DNA of 64,000 bases from Terrimonas rubra (GCF_042686025.1 NZ_JBHUOZ010000001.1:248001-312000), one strand, 5' to 3'; counted from the first letter of the stretch, positions 1-8,715 are shown. Translations and numbers: made by a program. The notes: generated from the letters alone by a model not told the origin.

Positions 1-1
1 A

Positions 2-1300
2 TACCAGGAACTGCAGCGTATTAATGTGGCCATCCGCACCGGCAGCTTTGCACAAAACCCTACTTTATTACAAGCTATTACCTACGCCAAAGAAAATAAT
101 AAACTGCTGCATTTACTGGGACTGGTAAGCGATGGTGGTGTACACTCGCATATCAACCACCTGAAAGCCATCCTGGATATTTGCCAGGTGCAGGGTTTAC
201 AGCAGGTATATATACATGCTTTTACCGATGGTCGTGACTGTGACCCGCGCAGCGGCTTACATTTTATTACCGAGCTGCATGAGCATACACAAAAAACGGT
301 GGGCGCCATTGCTACGGTAAGCGGCCGTTATTATGCCATGGACCGCGACAAACGCTGGGAACGTGTAAAGCTGGCTTATGATGCCATGGTGCATAGCATT
401 GGCGATACCAATACTTCGGCTATTGACGCAGTAGCTGCTTCCTATGACTCGCACGTAACGGATGAATTTATTAAACCAACCGTTATTGTGAATGCAGCCA
501 ACCAACCCATTGCATCCATTAAAGACGGCGATGTGGCGCTTTGCTTTAATTTCCGTACCGATCGTTGCCGCGAAATAACGGAGGTGCTGACACAGACCAG
601 CTTCCCGGACTTTGGTATGCACCCGCTTAACCTGCACTACACTACGATGACACAGTACGATCATAGTTTTAAGAATGTGCATGTTATTTTTGAGAACGAT
701 GACCTGCGTAAAACCCTGGGCGAAGTAATAGAGGATAACGGCCTCACCCAGTTACGCATTGCTGAAACGGAGAAGTACCCGCATGTAACTTTCTTCTTCA
801 GCGGTGGCCGCGAAAAACAATTTGAGGGTGAGTACCGCATCCTGATCCCTTCGCCCAAGGTAGCCACCTACGACCTGCAGCCTGAGATGAGCGCTTTTGA
901 AATGACCGCTGCCCTGTTGCCGGAAATAGAGAATAAACGGGCCGATTTTATTTGCCTGAACTATGCCAATGCCGATATGGTGGGCCATACCGGTGTATGG
1001 GGCGCTGCCATTAAAGCCGCCGAAACGGTGGATAAATGCGTAGAGAAAGTAGTAACGGCTGCCCTGGCTGCCGATTACACTATTTTCCTGACCGCGGACC
1101 ATGGCAACTCCGATTATTTAATTAACGAAGACGGGTCGCCCAATACAGCGCATACCATGAACCCGGTGCCTTTGTTCATCATCAGTAATAACTGGCAGGG
1201 TACTATTAAGGAAGGTAAACTGGGCGATATTGCCCCTACTATTTTAACCGTAATGGGCTTACCCATACCACCTGAAATGACCGGTGACGTGTTGATATAG
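2..1300 (+). CDS. gpmI: 2,3-bisphosphoglycerate-independent phosphoglycerate mutase, 5'-truncated by the window
   Basis: This enzyme interconverts 3- and 2-phosphoglycerate in glycolysis, in the cytoplasm, using two Mn ions and a phosphoserine intermediate. The reading frame is open from base 2 (YQELQRINVAIRTGSF), so the first GTG at 26 is internal and the true start lies before the window. About 433 codons are visible of a family length near 510. Visible family motifs are GLVSDGGVHSHINHL, the DGRDCDP segment, FNFRTDRCREITEVL and the C-terminal metal-binding DHGNSD followed by TAHTMNPVPLF. The catalytic serine lies in the missing N-terminal part. A rho-independent terminator follows 24 bp after the stop. 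It is a housekeeping gene and not related to the polysaccharide locus. Confidence 0.97.
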   Translation, partial: YQELQRINVAIRTGSFAQNPTLLQAITYAKENNKLLHLLGLVSDGGVHSHINHLKAILDICQVQGLQQVYIHAFTDGRDCDPRSGLHFITELHEHTQKTVGAIATVSGRYYAMDRDKRWERVKLAYDAMVHSIGDTNTSAIDAVAASYDSHVTDEFIKPTVIVNAANQPIASIKDGDVALCFNFRTDRCREITEVLTQTSFPDFGMHPLNLHYTTMTQYDHSFKNVHVIFENDDLRKTLGEVIEDNGLTQLRIAETEKYPHVTFFFSGGREKQFEGEYRILIPSPKVATYDLQPEMSAFEMTAALLPEIENKRADFICLNYANADMVGHTGVWGAAIKAAETVDKCVEKVVTAALAADYTIFLTADHGNSDYLINEDGSPNTAHTMNPVPLFIISNNWQGTIKEGKLGDIAPTILTVMGLPIPPEMTGDVLI

Positions 1301-1323
1301 TTTTAATCTTTTTATACTATTGA

Positions 1324-1350
1324 ATGCCTGCAGTCTTGCGGGCATTTTTT
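1324..1350 (+). terminator. Rho-independent terminator of gpmI
   Basis: An 8-bp stem (ATGCCTGC with GCGGGCAT, one G-U pair) closes a 6-nt loop and is followed by six T residues. It sits 24 bp after the gpmI stop on the same strand. Confidence 0.85.
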
Positions 1351-1665
1351 ATGGGGGCTGTCAGCTGTGGTAATGCTATTGAGCTGCAGTTCCCGCTTTC
1401 CGCTGTATCCCGTCACGATGTTCCGGTATGCCGCTGCAATCGGGCAGCCCTTCAACTGAATATATAACTGTACATGTACTACAATAAATGAAAGTAGCTT
1501 TTTGATTATGGATATAGAGATAATTATTTAATAAAGAAATAGCTTGTTGTTGACTGCTATTTGTGCAACCTGCTTCAATTGAAGAAAACAAGCTCTTTCC
1601 GATCTTTCTTTAGAAATCAAGTAAATTGTGCAAGATAGTTGAATGCCCCCTTTGTTTGAATAGAT
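1351..1665. other. Intergenic region, no gene supported
   Basis: No convincing coding frame is present. The left part (about 1376-1450) is GC-richer and has a CGCTGCAATC...GGGCAGCCC segment resembling the tail of the repeat at 30631-30720 (ACCGCTGCAATCCCTGCCCGG). It may be a decayed copy of the same dispersed repeat. The right part is AT-rich and probably carries the promoter of the M23 gene. Confidence 0.4.
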
Positions 1666-2267
1666 ATGATGAAAAGAAAACGTTTACGCAGTGTATTAAA
1701 ATGGCTGGGATTATTGTTTTTATTATGCATTGCCGGAATTGTCATTGTATTATATGTACCAACCGCCGTAACTAAAAACACTGACAGTTATATTTATGAC
1801 CTGCCATTTGAAAAAGGTACCAGCCATAAGGTAGTACAGGGTTATGGCGGGCTGTTCTCTCATAAAAATACTGCGGCCATTGATTTTGAAATGCCGGTAG
1901 GCACGCCTGTACTGGCTGCCAGAGAAGGGGTGGTATATGCTTATAAAGACAGCTACGATGAGGGTGGACCATTCAGTAAGTATAAAGGAAAAGCAAATTT
2001 TATTATGATACAACACAGTGACGGCAGCTATGGCTGTTACTGGCATTTGAAAAAGCATGGTGTAATAACCAAAACAGGGAAAGTAAAAAAGGAGAGCAGA
2101 TTGGCTGGAGCGGGGCCACCGGCTTTATTTTCCGGCCGCACCTGCATTTTTCAGTAAAACGAAAATTAAATTACCAGATGGACGCTTTTGTACAGACAAG
2201 GTTTTACACCAGTGAGGGGATTACAATATTAAAGAACCAGCGTAGCTATCAGGCACCAAATGAATAA
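1666..2267 (+). pseudogene. M23 family metallopeptidase, frameshifted (possible -1 programmed frameshift)
   Basis: The gene encodes a membrane-anchored LytM/M23-type peptidoglycan endopeptidase-like protein. An N-terminal transmembrane helix (about residues 11-31) is followed by the M23 domain with the first zinc motif HxxxxxxD (H66, D73) and the YWHL strand. The zero frame ends early at 2157 with an unrelated tail. Shifting -1 at the A run 2085-2090 restores the family sequence (KKGEQIGWSGATGF), including the essential second zinc motif HLH at 2139-2147, and continues to TAA at 2265-2267, only 2 bp before the next gene. The shift site reads gtA AAA AAG, a canonical slippery heptamer in the correct phase. 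A GC-rich stem (2110-2139) follows. A one-base deletion or a sequencing error is the simpler explanation; programmed frameshifting is the alternative. Confidence 0.8.
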
Positions 2268-2269
2268 AT

Positions 2270-2698
2270 ATGAAAACAAACGATAAGGTACATACCACCA
2301 ATTACTACAATACATTTATCGAGATAGCGGAGGATTGCCCGGGTGGTAAAGCTGTTATCCCGGTTTCAAAAAATGATAAAAAAACTATTGCCCAGATGCA
2401 GTATGAGCTGATAGCCAAACACCCTTACCGGTTTACCTCGGATGATGTGCTATTCCAGGTATATGCCGATAAAAATGAGCTGACTAAAAAAGAATATGCC
2501 GAAGCCAGGGCTGCCTTTTTTTCCAAAGGCCAGGCTTGTATGCGGGCATCGCCTTTAACCAAGAAACAGGGGTTTGGCATTCATGCCAATGAAGCAGGAA
2601 AGATTGCCCTGGTAAGTGCAGGTACTGCGGAGTATCAACGGTTTATAGCAGATAAGGAGGTTAAAAAAGTGAAAGCGATGCGGAGTACCAAAAAATAA
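2270..2698 (+). CDS. DUF6157 family protein
   Basis: This is a small soluble protein of 142 residues with no signal peptide or membrane segment. The N-terminus (TTNYYNTFIEIAEDCP) and the central HPYRFTSDDVLFQVYADKN and SKGQACMRASPLTKKQGFGI segments fit my memory of the DUF6157 family. Function is unknown. The start lies 2 bp after the restored M23 frame, so the two genes are probably co-transcribed and perhaps translationally coupled. The C-terminus is lysine-rich. I infer nothing about biochemical role. Confidence 0.75.
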   Translation: MKTNDKVHTTNYYNTFIEIAEDCPGGKAVIPVSKNDKKTIAQMQYELIAKHPYRFTSDDVLFQVYADKNELTKKEYAEARAAFFSKGQACMRASPLTKKQGFGIHANEAGKIALVSAGTAEYQRFIADKEVKKVKAMRSTKK

Positions 2699-2712
2699 AC
2701 CTCTATTGTTTC

Positions 2713-3165
2713 TTACATCGTGGTAAGATATTTTTCCAGTTTCGCTACATTTTCTTCCAATCCCTTATCAGCCTTAAATACTTTTACCACAGTTTCAAAC
2801 AACGCCTCTGTTTCAAATGCCATCGTCCAGTGTAACAGGGTTTGTTCACCTTTTGCTTCAAAGAGAATGGTAGCTAGGTAATCGGGGTTAAAATGCCTGA
2901 ATACTATTTTTTGCTGCGGTATAATTTCTTCGAATGTACTTTTATTGGGATAACGTTTTTCATCGGGGCCATGCATGGTCAGCCGCCATTCACCACCAGC
3001 TTTTACTTCCATAACATGGATGGTATTGGTAAAGCCTTCAGGCCCCCACCAGCTGGCAATATGTCCGGGGTTAGTCCAAGCCTGCCAAACTCTTTCTACC
3101 GTAACGGATAAAAGCCTTGTAATATGAAAACTGCGGTTTTTAATATCAATCGTTACCCTTTCCAT
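2713..3165 (-). CDS. SRPBCC/AHSA1 domain-containing protein
   Basis: This 150-residue cytoplasmic protein has a single START-like/AHSA1 (activator of Hsp90 ATPase homologue 1-like) domain. Typical features are the N-terminal ITRLLSVTVERVWQAWTNP, the SWWGPEGFT motif and the C-terminal amphipathic helix (ALFETVVKVFKADKGLEEN). Family members bind hydrophobic ligands or act in stress responses and the exact ligand cannot be told from sequence. The gene is convergent with the DUF6157 gene (14 bp between stops) and isolated on its strand. The length is normal for the family. Confidence 0.88.
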   Translation of the reverse strand: MERVTIDIKNRSFHITRLLSVTVERVWQAWTNPGHIASWWGPEGFTNTIHVMEVKAGGEWRLTMHGPDEKRYPNKSTFEEIIPQQKIVFRHFNPDYLATILFEAKGEQTLLHWTMAFETEALFETVVKVFKADKGLEENVAKLEKYLTTM

Positions 3166-3474
3166 TGATAAGCATAAAATTATAAAATGTGATTGAGCCT
3201 GTCAAATTGCCCGGTACAGCTGAAGGGCTGCCCCGCTTAGGCGTAAATACCGGCGGCCTTATAGCCGGCGGATTGAAGCCGGGCGGGGAACTGTGGCTGA
3301 CCGTAGTTACTGCGGCCGGTAGCCCCAAAAGCTGTAAATAACAGGTTTTGAGCCTGTGCACTACTCAAACGTTTGTTTTTTGCGTACTAACCCGCTTTTC
3401 GCATGAAAAACTACGAAACTAAGCAGCATTTGTATGAAAAAAATGTCTAACTTACAGGCAACCATCGTCACAAT
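3166..3474. other. Intergenic region with GC-rich inverted repeats
   Basis: This 309-bp gap separates divergent genes. Its central part (about 3220-3330) is GC-rich with several short inverted repeats, for example CCGGC 3250-3254 with GCCGG 3264-3268. The part next to the sigma factor is AT-rich and should contain its promoter. I see no exact match to the Bacteroidota TAnnTTTG element, although AGCATTTG near 3425-3432 is close. No gene is supported. Confidence 0.4.
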
Positions 3475-4056
3475 ATGACTGAGGAAGCTATATTAAAAGG
3501 CTGTTTAAGAAATGATGCGGTAGCCCAGCGGGAGTTATACAATAAGTATAGTACCCGTATGCTGGCTGTCTGTTATCGTTTTGCACCGAACCGCGAAGAT
3601 GCGGAGGATATGCTGCAGGAAGGCTTTATTAAAGTTTTTTTGCAGGTGCACAGCTTTGAGAACCGTGGCTCTTTTGAAGGATGGATCAGGCGGATCATTG
3701 TACATACCTGCATTAATATTCTGAAGAAGAATAAGAAGTTTAATGAAAGCGTGGATATTATTCATGCCTCGGGTTTGTACACCAGGGAGGAAAGTATACC
3801 GGCCATTATGCAGGCCAAACAGGTGGTGGAGTGTATAAGACTATTACCCATAGGCTACCGTACCGTTTTAAACCTGTATGCCCTGGAAGGTTACAGCCAC
3901 CGCGAAATTGCCGAATTATTAAATATTGAAGAGAGCACCAGCCGAAGCCAGTACACAAGGGCCAAAAGCATGCTTGAAGATATATTAGTGCATAAACGTA
4001 TTATGCAAAAACCAAAACCAAACGTTGACTGGTTAGCTGCTGTACACCAGCGTTGA
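3475..4056 (+). CDS. ECF-type RNA polymerase sigma factor (sigma-70 family)
   Basis: This 193-residue sigma factor carries region 2 at about residues 12-80 (RELYNKYSTRMLAVCYRF, then EDAEDMLQEGFIKVF and FEGWIRRIIVHTCINILKK) and region 4 at about 120-175 (LLPIGYRTVLNLYALEGYS, REIAELLNIEESTSRSQ). It would direct RNA polymerase to a small regulon. The next gene starts 31 bp downstream and encodes a protein with a single N-terminal membrane helix and a barrel-like C-terminus. This pairing recurs in Chitinophagaceae, and the partner may act as sensor or anti-sigma factor, which is an inference. No FecR-type gene is adjacent, so it is not obviously a PUL regulator. Confidence 0.92.
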   Translation: MTEEAILKGCLRNDAVAQRELYNKYSTRMLAVCYRFAPNREDAEDMLQEGFIKVFLQVHSFENRGSFEGWIRRIIVHTCINILKKNKKFNESVDIIHASGLYTREESIPAIMQAKQVVECIRLLPIGYRTVLNLYALEGYSHREIAELLNIEESTSRSQYTRAKSMLEDILVHKRIMQKPKPNVDWLAAVHQR

Positions 4057-4087
4057 TTGGCAAGTTGTTTGCGCCATTAACTGGATT

Positions 4088-5611
4088 ATGGATAGAGAGC
4101 ATCATAACAGGAATTTTGAACGCTTTTTACAAGAGAGCGTTGATGATTACCAAATGCTGCCTTCTGAGAAAGTATGGAAAGGTATTAATGATACCCTGCA
4201 TATTAAAAGAAGGTTGTACGCAATTGGTTTGATAGGCCTGTTTATGCTTACTGTTACTGCCGTTACTGCCGTCATGCTTTCTTACCCCGTTAAACAGGTG
4301 AATGTACCCGAAGTAACACAGTTGCCTGTGAATGATTTTCAATCGAACAAGACAATGCCGGTTATTAACGAGCCTGTTATTGCCGCCAATAACCCTGAGA
4401 TACTGGCCCCATCCGGCCGCAGGCATGAAACTGCCAATAAAAATTCCATCATTCATACCATACCCGGTTTAGTGGACGAATCGGTTGTAATGGGTTATAA
4501 CCCTGCCGGTACCGCCCAGTTTACGGCCATTACAACTGTAATAAGCGAAACAGATAATGTTGCCGGTAACCCTTTACTGGCCAGGGTAGATCATGAAGGC
4601 GACCCCGCATCGGGCATTACCAGTAAACAGGTTACCCAGTTAAAACGCAGGAATAATGTAACAGCAACAGAAGTAACCGGTAATGATACGGCACAAGCCA
4701 CTGTAACCGACGAACTGGTGGCCGTAGCAGATATGCAAAAACATAAAGCACCCAAACAGGGTTTTATGCATGCCCAGCGCTTTTCGCTGATTGAAAATCA
4801 CAGCAACCTGTACAACCCCATTCATATTGCCACTATTGAAAGTGTGACCAATGGTTATAAACGTCCCAAAGGTTATTTCTGGAAAAAAGTTGACTGGCAG
4901 TTACATTTCACCCCATCGATCAGTTACCGTAAGCTGAGCGAGAATAGTACCTATACCAATTCTTCTATCTTAAACCCGAATAATAATCCTTTTGCCAACA
5001 GCCGCGATGATATTAACAACGCCGTAACCCATAAACCCGACCTGGGACTGGAGTTTGGCCTCACCGGCAAATATGGTTTAAGCAACCGGTTAAAGGTTAA
5101 AGGCGGAGTGCAGTTAAATGTAAATCGTTACGATATAAAAGCGTTTATTTATAACCCACAGATGGCCAGCGTGGATGTAAGCAATGGCAGCGGTAATAAT
5201 TTTGCCTCCAGCTGGACCTATTACAATACTTTCAGCGGTTATAAAGCCAACTGGATCAAGAATTTTTATTTCTCCGCATCGCTGCCTATTGGCCTGGAGT
5301 ATAAAATATTCGGTAATGACCGTACTTATTTAGGCGTGTCAGGAACCATTCAGCCTACTTATGTGATCAGTAACCGTTCGCACCTGATATCATCGGATTA
5401 TAAACATTATGTGGAAGTACCCTGGCTGATACGCCGGGTGAATGTTAATTCGAGCTTTGAAACCTTTGCCGCCTTCCGCACAGGCAAAACACAATGGCAG
5501 GTGGGCCCACAGATACGTTACCAGATGCTGTCGAGCTTCCAGAACAAATACCCCGTTAAAGAGAACCTGTTTGATTTTGGTTTGAAGATCGGTATGCAGG
5601 TTAATCAATAA
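4088..5611 (+). CDS. Membrane-anchored protein with C-terminal outer-membrane-beta-barrel-like domain
   Basis: The 507-residue product has a cytoplasmic-looking N-terminus (about 45 residues, with the PSEKVWKGI motif common in Bacteroidota partner proteins of sigma factors), one transmembrane helix at about residues 46-66, a long low-complexity T/N/V-rich linker to about 240, and a C-terminal region rich in alternating aromatic strands that resembles outer membrane barrel proteins (GLEFGLTGKYGLSNRLKVKG, YFSASLPIGLEYKIFG). The order cytoplasm-inner membrane-periplasm-barrel fits an envelope sensor paired with the upstream ECF factor. The molecular role is not known. Confidence 0.7.
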   Translation: MDREHHNRNFERFLQESVDDYQMLPSEKVWKGINDTLHIKRRLYAIGLIGLFMLTVTAVTAVMLSYPVKQVNVPEVTQLPVNDFQSNKTMPVINEPVIAANNPEILAPSGRRHETANKNSIIHTIPGLVDESVVMGYNPAGTAQFTAITTVISETDNVAGNPLLARVDHEGDPASGITSKQVTQLKRRNNVTATEVTGNDTAQATVTDELVAVADMQKHKAPKQGFMHAQRFSLIENHSNLYNPIHIATIESVTNGYKRPKGYFWKKVDWQLHFTPSISYRKLSENSTYTNSSILNPNNNPFANSRDDINNAVTHKPDLGLEFGLTGKYGLSNRLKVKGGVQLNVNRYDIKAFIYNPQMASVDVSNGSGNNFASSWTYYNTFSGYKANWIKNFYFSASLPIGLEYKIFGNDRTYLGVSGTIQPTYVISNRSHLISSDYKHYVEVPWLIRRVNVNSSFETFAAFRTGKTQWQVGPQIRYQMLSSFQNKYPVKENLFDFGLKIGMQVNQ

Positions 5612-5679
5612 ATACCGAGGCGCTTTTAAATTTCTTTTTTCTTTTACCGGCACTCCCTACAATTATTTTTCAATTCATA

Positions 5680-6198
5680 ATGATCAGTTTACAGGAAGCT
5701 AAACTTATAGCAGAAAAACAGATACGTTTGATTCAATTTCCAGATAATGATTCACTGATAATCATTGATGAAATGATTATTGAAAAACCCTATGCCTGGA
5801 TATTCCCTTATACTTCAAAAAAACATTGGGAGACAGGTGATAAGCAATATGTAATTGGCGGCAACAGTCCCTTATTTGTTTCAAAAACGACCGGCCATAT
5901 ATCCACCTATCGATCAGGATTAGATATAGAAGCAATGTTTGACCATTACGAAGAAGAAAACACAATCTGGATATTGTCACTGCGTATTGACCAGCATATT
6001 GATATTAAAAACCTTCTATCACTTAAAAATATTATGGAATGGACACAGGGAGAATTGAACGCTTTCAAAAAAGACAAAAAGCTGATTCTTGATATGGGTT
6101 CTGCACGAAGACTAGCCATAATCCAGGAACGTTTAGCTATGAATGAGATTAAAACAGATTTAGTACTATCAAATAAAACATCTGGTTTCCCCCGCTGA
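5680..6198 (+). CDS. Imm35/YrhB-like immunity-family protein
   Basis: This is a 172-residue cytoplasmic protein. The N-terminal part (about 5-95) has the features of the Imm35/YrhB fold: AWIFPYTSKKHWETGD, IGGNSPLFVSKTTGHI and a short terminal FDHYEE. The remaining 75 residues (KNIMEWTQGELNAFKKDKK onward) form a second region I cannot name. Imm35 members often neutralise polymorphic toxins, but no toxin gene is visible here, so immunity is a family-level guess only. The gene is followed immediately by a perfect hairpin terminator (6207-6227). Confidence 0.6.
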   Translation: MISLQEAKLIAEKQIRLIQFPDNDSLIIIDEMIIEKPYAWIFPYTSKKHWETGDKQYVIGGNSPLFVSKTTGHISTYRSGLDIEAMFDHYEEENTIWILSLRIDQHIDIKNLLSLKNIMEWTQGELNAFKKDKKLILDMGSARRLAIIQERLAMNEIKTDLVLSNKTSGFPR

Positions 6199-6206
6199 AA
6201 ACACGG

Positions 6207-6227
6207 CAGGAGTTACTCCTGTTTTTT
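6207..6227 (+). terminator. Terminator in convergent gene junction, with the AraC stop codon in its loop
   Basis: CAGGAG and CTCCTG form a perfect 6-bp stem with a 3-nt loop followed by six T residues on the + strand, ending the Imm35-like gene. The loop (TTA, 6213-6215) is the complement of the TAA stop of the minus-strand regulator. On the minus strand the hairpin is also preceded by A residues and could act in both directions. Confidence 0.8.
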
Positions 6228-7124
6228 CAATGCCCTGTATTTGCGGGGCGATACGCCAATGATGGTCCTGAAACGTTTGGAGAAATAATAGGGATCATCA
6301 AAACCCATATTGAAGGCAATTTCCTTGATAGAATGGCTGGTAAAATCCAGTTGCTGGCAGGCACGCTGCATTTTCATTTGTAAAAAGTAATCGATAGGAG
6401 CATAGCCTGTCTTTTGTTTGAACAGGTTGGAGAAACGGGATACCGAGTAGTTATAGTTTTTGCTCAGATCGCCCAGGGCTATATTCTCCGCCAGGTGTTC
6501 ACGCATATATAAAATAGCATTGTCTACACAATCGAGGTTATTGCTGTCCACCTTATCATTATGCCTTTCGCTGTATACAAAGAGGGTGAGATAATGCGCC
6601 AGGCACATATTGGCAAAAAGCAGGTTATCGATACTATAACCCAGTTGCAGGGTTTTATAAATACGGGTAAAGATGGCAATGATCTCATTGTTACTTTTGA
6701 TATGCGAGGGCTTGAAGAATTGCTGGACCGCGTATACCTCGTTTAAAGTAGGCAGGGAAGTACCACCAAAATGTATCCAGTAAATACTCCAGGGGTTTTC
6801 GTCGCTGCTGCCATAGGCATGCTCCTGGTTTTGCGGCAGAATAAAAAATTCGTTCGGCCCTACTTCATAGCGTACACCGTTCAGCTGGTACCAGCCATGA
6901 CCATCCACGCAATAAAAAATAAAATTTTCCGGCAGGCCTTTTTTACGATAGGTATAATGATCCTTGGCCTTGGGATAATGCCCGATAGAGCAGATATGTA
7001 AATGTTGTAACAACAGGTTTTGCTGCACACGGGATTTCAGGATATTTTTGGGAATATCAATACGCTCACGGCCCATGCCGTACCATATATTGTTGTGTGA
7101 ACCTTCCTTGTTTATTTCTTTCAT
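6213..7124 (-). CDS. AraC family transcriptional regulator
   Basis: This DNA-binding regulator is about 303 residues long. The N-terminal cupin-like sensor domain (about 20-150) contains FIFYCVDGHGWYQLNG and VGPNEFFILPQNQEHAYG. The C-terminal double helix-turn-helix (about 205-300) contains SVSRFSNLFKQKTGYAPIDYF and EIAFNMGFDDPYYFSKRFR. The ATG at 7124 is chosen because the longer in-frame start at 7151 is TTG. It is divergent from the esterase gene at 7252 across about 127 bp. By analogy with sugar-responsive AraC proteins it probably controls that gene or the glycosidase cluster further right, but no operator is evident. Confidence 0.93.
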   Translation of the reverse strand: MKEINKEGSHNNIWYGMGRERIDIPKNILKSRVQQNLLLQHLHICSIGHYPKAKDHYTYRKKGLPENFIFYCVDGHGWYQLNGVRYEVGPNEFFILPQNQEHAYGSSDENPWSIYWIHFGGTSLPTLNEVYAVQQFFKPSHIKSNNEIIAIFTRIYKTLQLGYSIDNLLFANMCLAHYLTLFVYSERHNDKVDSNNLDCVDNAILYMREHLAENIALGDLSKNYNYSVSRFSNLFKQKTGYAPIDYFLQMKMQRACQQLDFTSHSIKEIAFNMGFDDPYYFSKRFRTIIGVSPRKYRALKKQE

Positions 7125-7251
7125 ACAGCCGTATCCCGTTAAAAACGGCAAAAATTACAAAAAAATTGACTATCCCTGCCCGGTTATTTTATTTTAACAT
7201 TATCTGTTAACCCCATAACAGTTTTTATAGCGGTATCGGTTAATTTTACGC

Positions 7252-8685
7252 ATGACTATTACTTCTTTTTTCCGTACTATATTATTTGCCCTTGTCCTGG
7301 CTTTAGCCCCTTTATTTTCTTTTGCCGCCATTGAACTTCCCTATTTTTTTGGCGACAATATGGTGCTGCAGCAACAAACCAAAGCCGCGATCTGGGGCCG
7401 GGCAAAAGCCTCGGCCACTGTTACCATCATACCCTCATGGAATAAAAAGAACTACACGGTAAAAGCAGATACCGGCGGAAAATGGAAGACCCAGATAGAA
7501 ACCCCGGTTGCCGGCGGACCTTATACCATCAGGATAAGTGATGGTGATGCTATTACACTGAATAATGTATTAATAGGTGAGGTTTGGTTGTGCAGCGGCC
7601 AGTCAAATATGGAGATGCCGATGAAGGGTTATAAGGACCAGCCTATTTTAAACAGCAACGATGCCATTTTCAATAGCGCCAATGACCAGTTGCGTTTTTA
7701 CGTGGTGCCCCGTTCAGCTAAATTAATGGTACAGGATACTTCAAAAAAGTATGACTGGAAGATAGCCAACCCGGAGACTACCGCGGGCTTCAGCGCAACC
7801 GCTTATTATTTTGGAAAATTATTACAGGAGCGTTTGAAAGTGCCTGTAGGCCTGGTCAACATCAGCTACGGTGGCTCCACAGCCGAAGCCTGGATGAATA
7901 AGGCTACTTTGCAGGAGTTATTCCCTGAAATAAAAATACCTGATACCGATAAACCCGATAACCGTACCCCTACTGCTTTATATAATGGCATGTTATACCC
8001 CTTTATAGGTTTTACCATCAAAGGTTGTATCTGGTACCAGGGCGAAAGCAATTATGAACGTCCCGATCAATATGAAACCCTTTTCCCGGCTTTGGTACAG
8101 GAATGGCGTAAGGAGTTTGGTCAGGGCGATTTTCCTTTTTATTTTGCCCAGATTGCACCCTATAATTATGCGCAGTTGCCACCCTATAACAGTGGCGGCA
8201 AGTTTAATTCGGCCTACCTGCGTGATGCGCAGCGCAAGGCAGCTGAAAAGATCAGCAACAGTGGTATGATCGTGTTACTGGATGCCGGTGAAGAGAATAA
8301 TATTCACCCCGCTAATAAAGCAATAGCAGGTAAACGTTTTGCTTACCTGGCATTGGCGCAAACCTACGGACAAAAGGGATTTGCCTATACCAGTCCTTCA
8401 CTGGCTAAAGTAACCTACGATAAAGGCGTGGCCACACTCAGCTTTAATAATGCACCCAATGGTTTTACTTCATTCGGTAAACCTTTGATGCAATTTGAAG
8501 TTGCGGGAGCCGATAAATTTTTCCGACCGGCCAAAGCCAGTATTGTACGCGGCAATATTGTGGTATCAGCGCCGGAAGTGAAAGAACCCGTAGCGGTACG
8601 TTATGCTTTTAAAGATTTTGTAACGGGTGATCTGTTCAGTACGGAGGGGTTCCCGGTGTCAAGTTTCAGGACGGATGATTGGTAG
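7252..8685 (+). CDS. Sialate O-acetylesterase-like SGNH carbohydrate esterase
   Basis: This is a secreted, probably periplasmic esterase of 477 residues. A signal peptide (about 1-25, ending FSFAA) is followed by an N-terminal beta-sandwich (about 26-110) and the SASA/SGNH catalytic domain. The nucleophile motif is GQSNMEMP, block III is WYQGESN, and the C-terminal block is NNIHPANK with the catalytic histidine. Related enzymes remove acetyl groups from sialic acids or from plant polysaccharides such as pectin and xylan. Beside a pectin/RG-II locus, deacetylation of acetylated glycans is the better guess. It is the only predicted carbohydrate enzyme on the + strand and is divergent from the AraC regulator. 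Confidence 0.85.
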   Translation: MTITSFFRTILFALVLALAPLFSFAAIELPYFFGDNMVLQQQTKAAIWGRAKASATVTIIPSWNKKNYTVKADTGGKWKTQIETPVAGGPYTIRISDGDAITLNNVLIGEVWLCSGQSNMEMPMKGYKDQPILNSNDAIFNSANDQLRFYVVPRSAKLMVQDTSKKYDWKIANPETTAGFSATAYYFGKLLQERLKVPVGLVNISYGGSTAEAWMNKATLQELFPEIKIPDTDKPDNRTPTALYNGMLYPFIGFTIKGCIWYQGESNYERPDQYETLFPALVQEWRKEFGQGDFPFYFAQIAPYNYAQLPPYNSGGKFNSAYLRDAQRKAAEKISNSGMIVLLDAGEENNIHPANKAIAGKRFAYLALAQTYGQKGFAYTSPSLAKVTYDKGVATLSFNNAPNGFTSFGKPLMQFEVAGADKFFRPAKASIVRGNIVVSAPEVKEPVAVRYAFKDFVTGDLFSTEGFPVSSFRTDDW

Positions 8686-8715
8686 GGAATTATGAGTTAT
8701 GAATTAGGAATTGAG

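Noticed and set aside
1376..1591. 71-codon frame on the minus strand after gpmI
   Set aside because: No family-like sequence; cysteine-rich, crosses a probable repeat remnant and has no operon context.
2101..2157. Zero-frame C-terminal tail of the M23 gene as genuine protein
   Set aside because: The shifted frame restores M23 sequence and the zinc motif; the zero-frame tail has no family match.
3146..3361. 71-codon minus-strand frame upstream of the AHSA1 gene
   Set aside because: Proline-rich translation of a GC-rich inverted-repeat region; overlaps the AHSA1 start.
7152..7251. Promoter in the AraC/esterase divergent region
   Set aside because: A TTG and a TATTTTAT-like element near 7168-7195 are only weakly similar to the Bacteroidota consensus; not enough for a feature.
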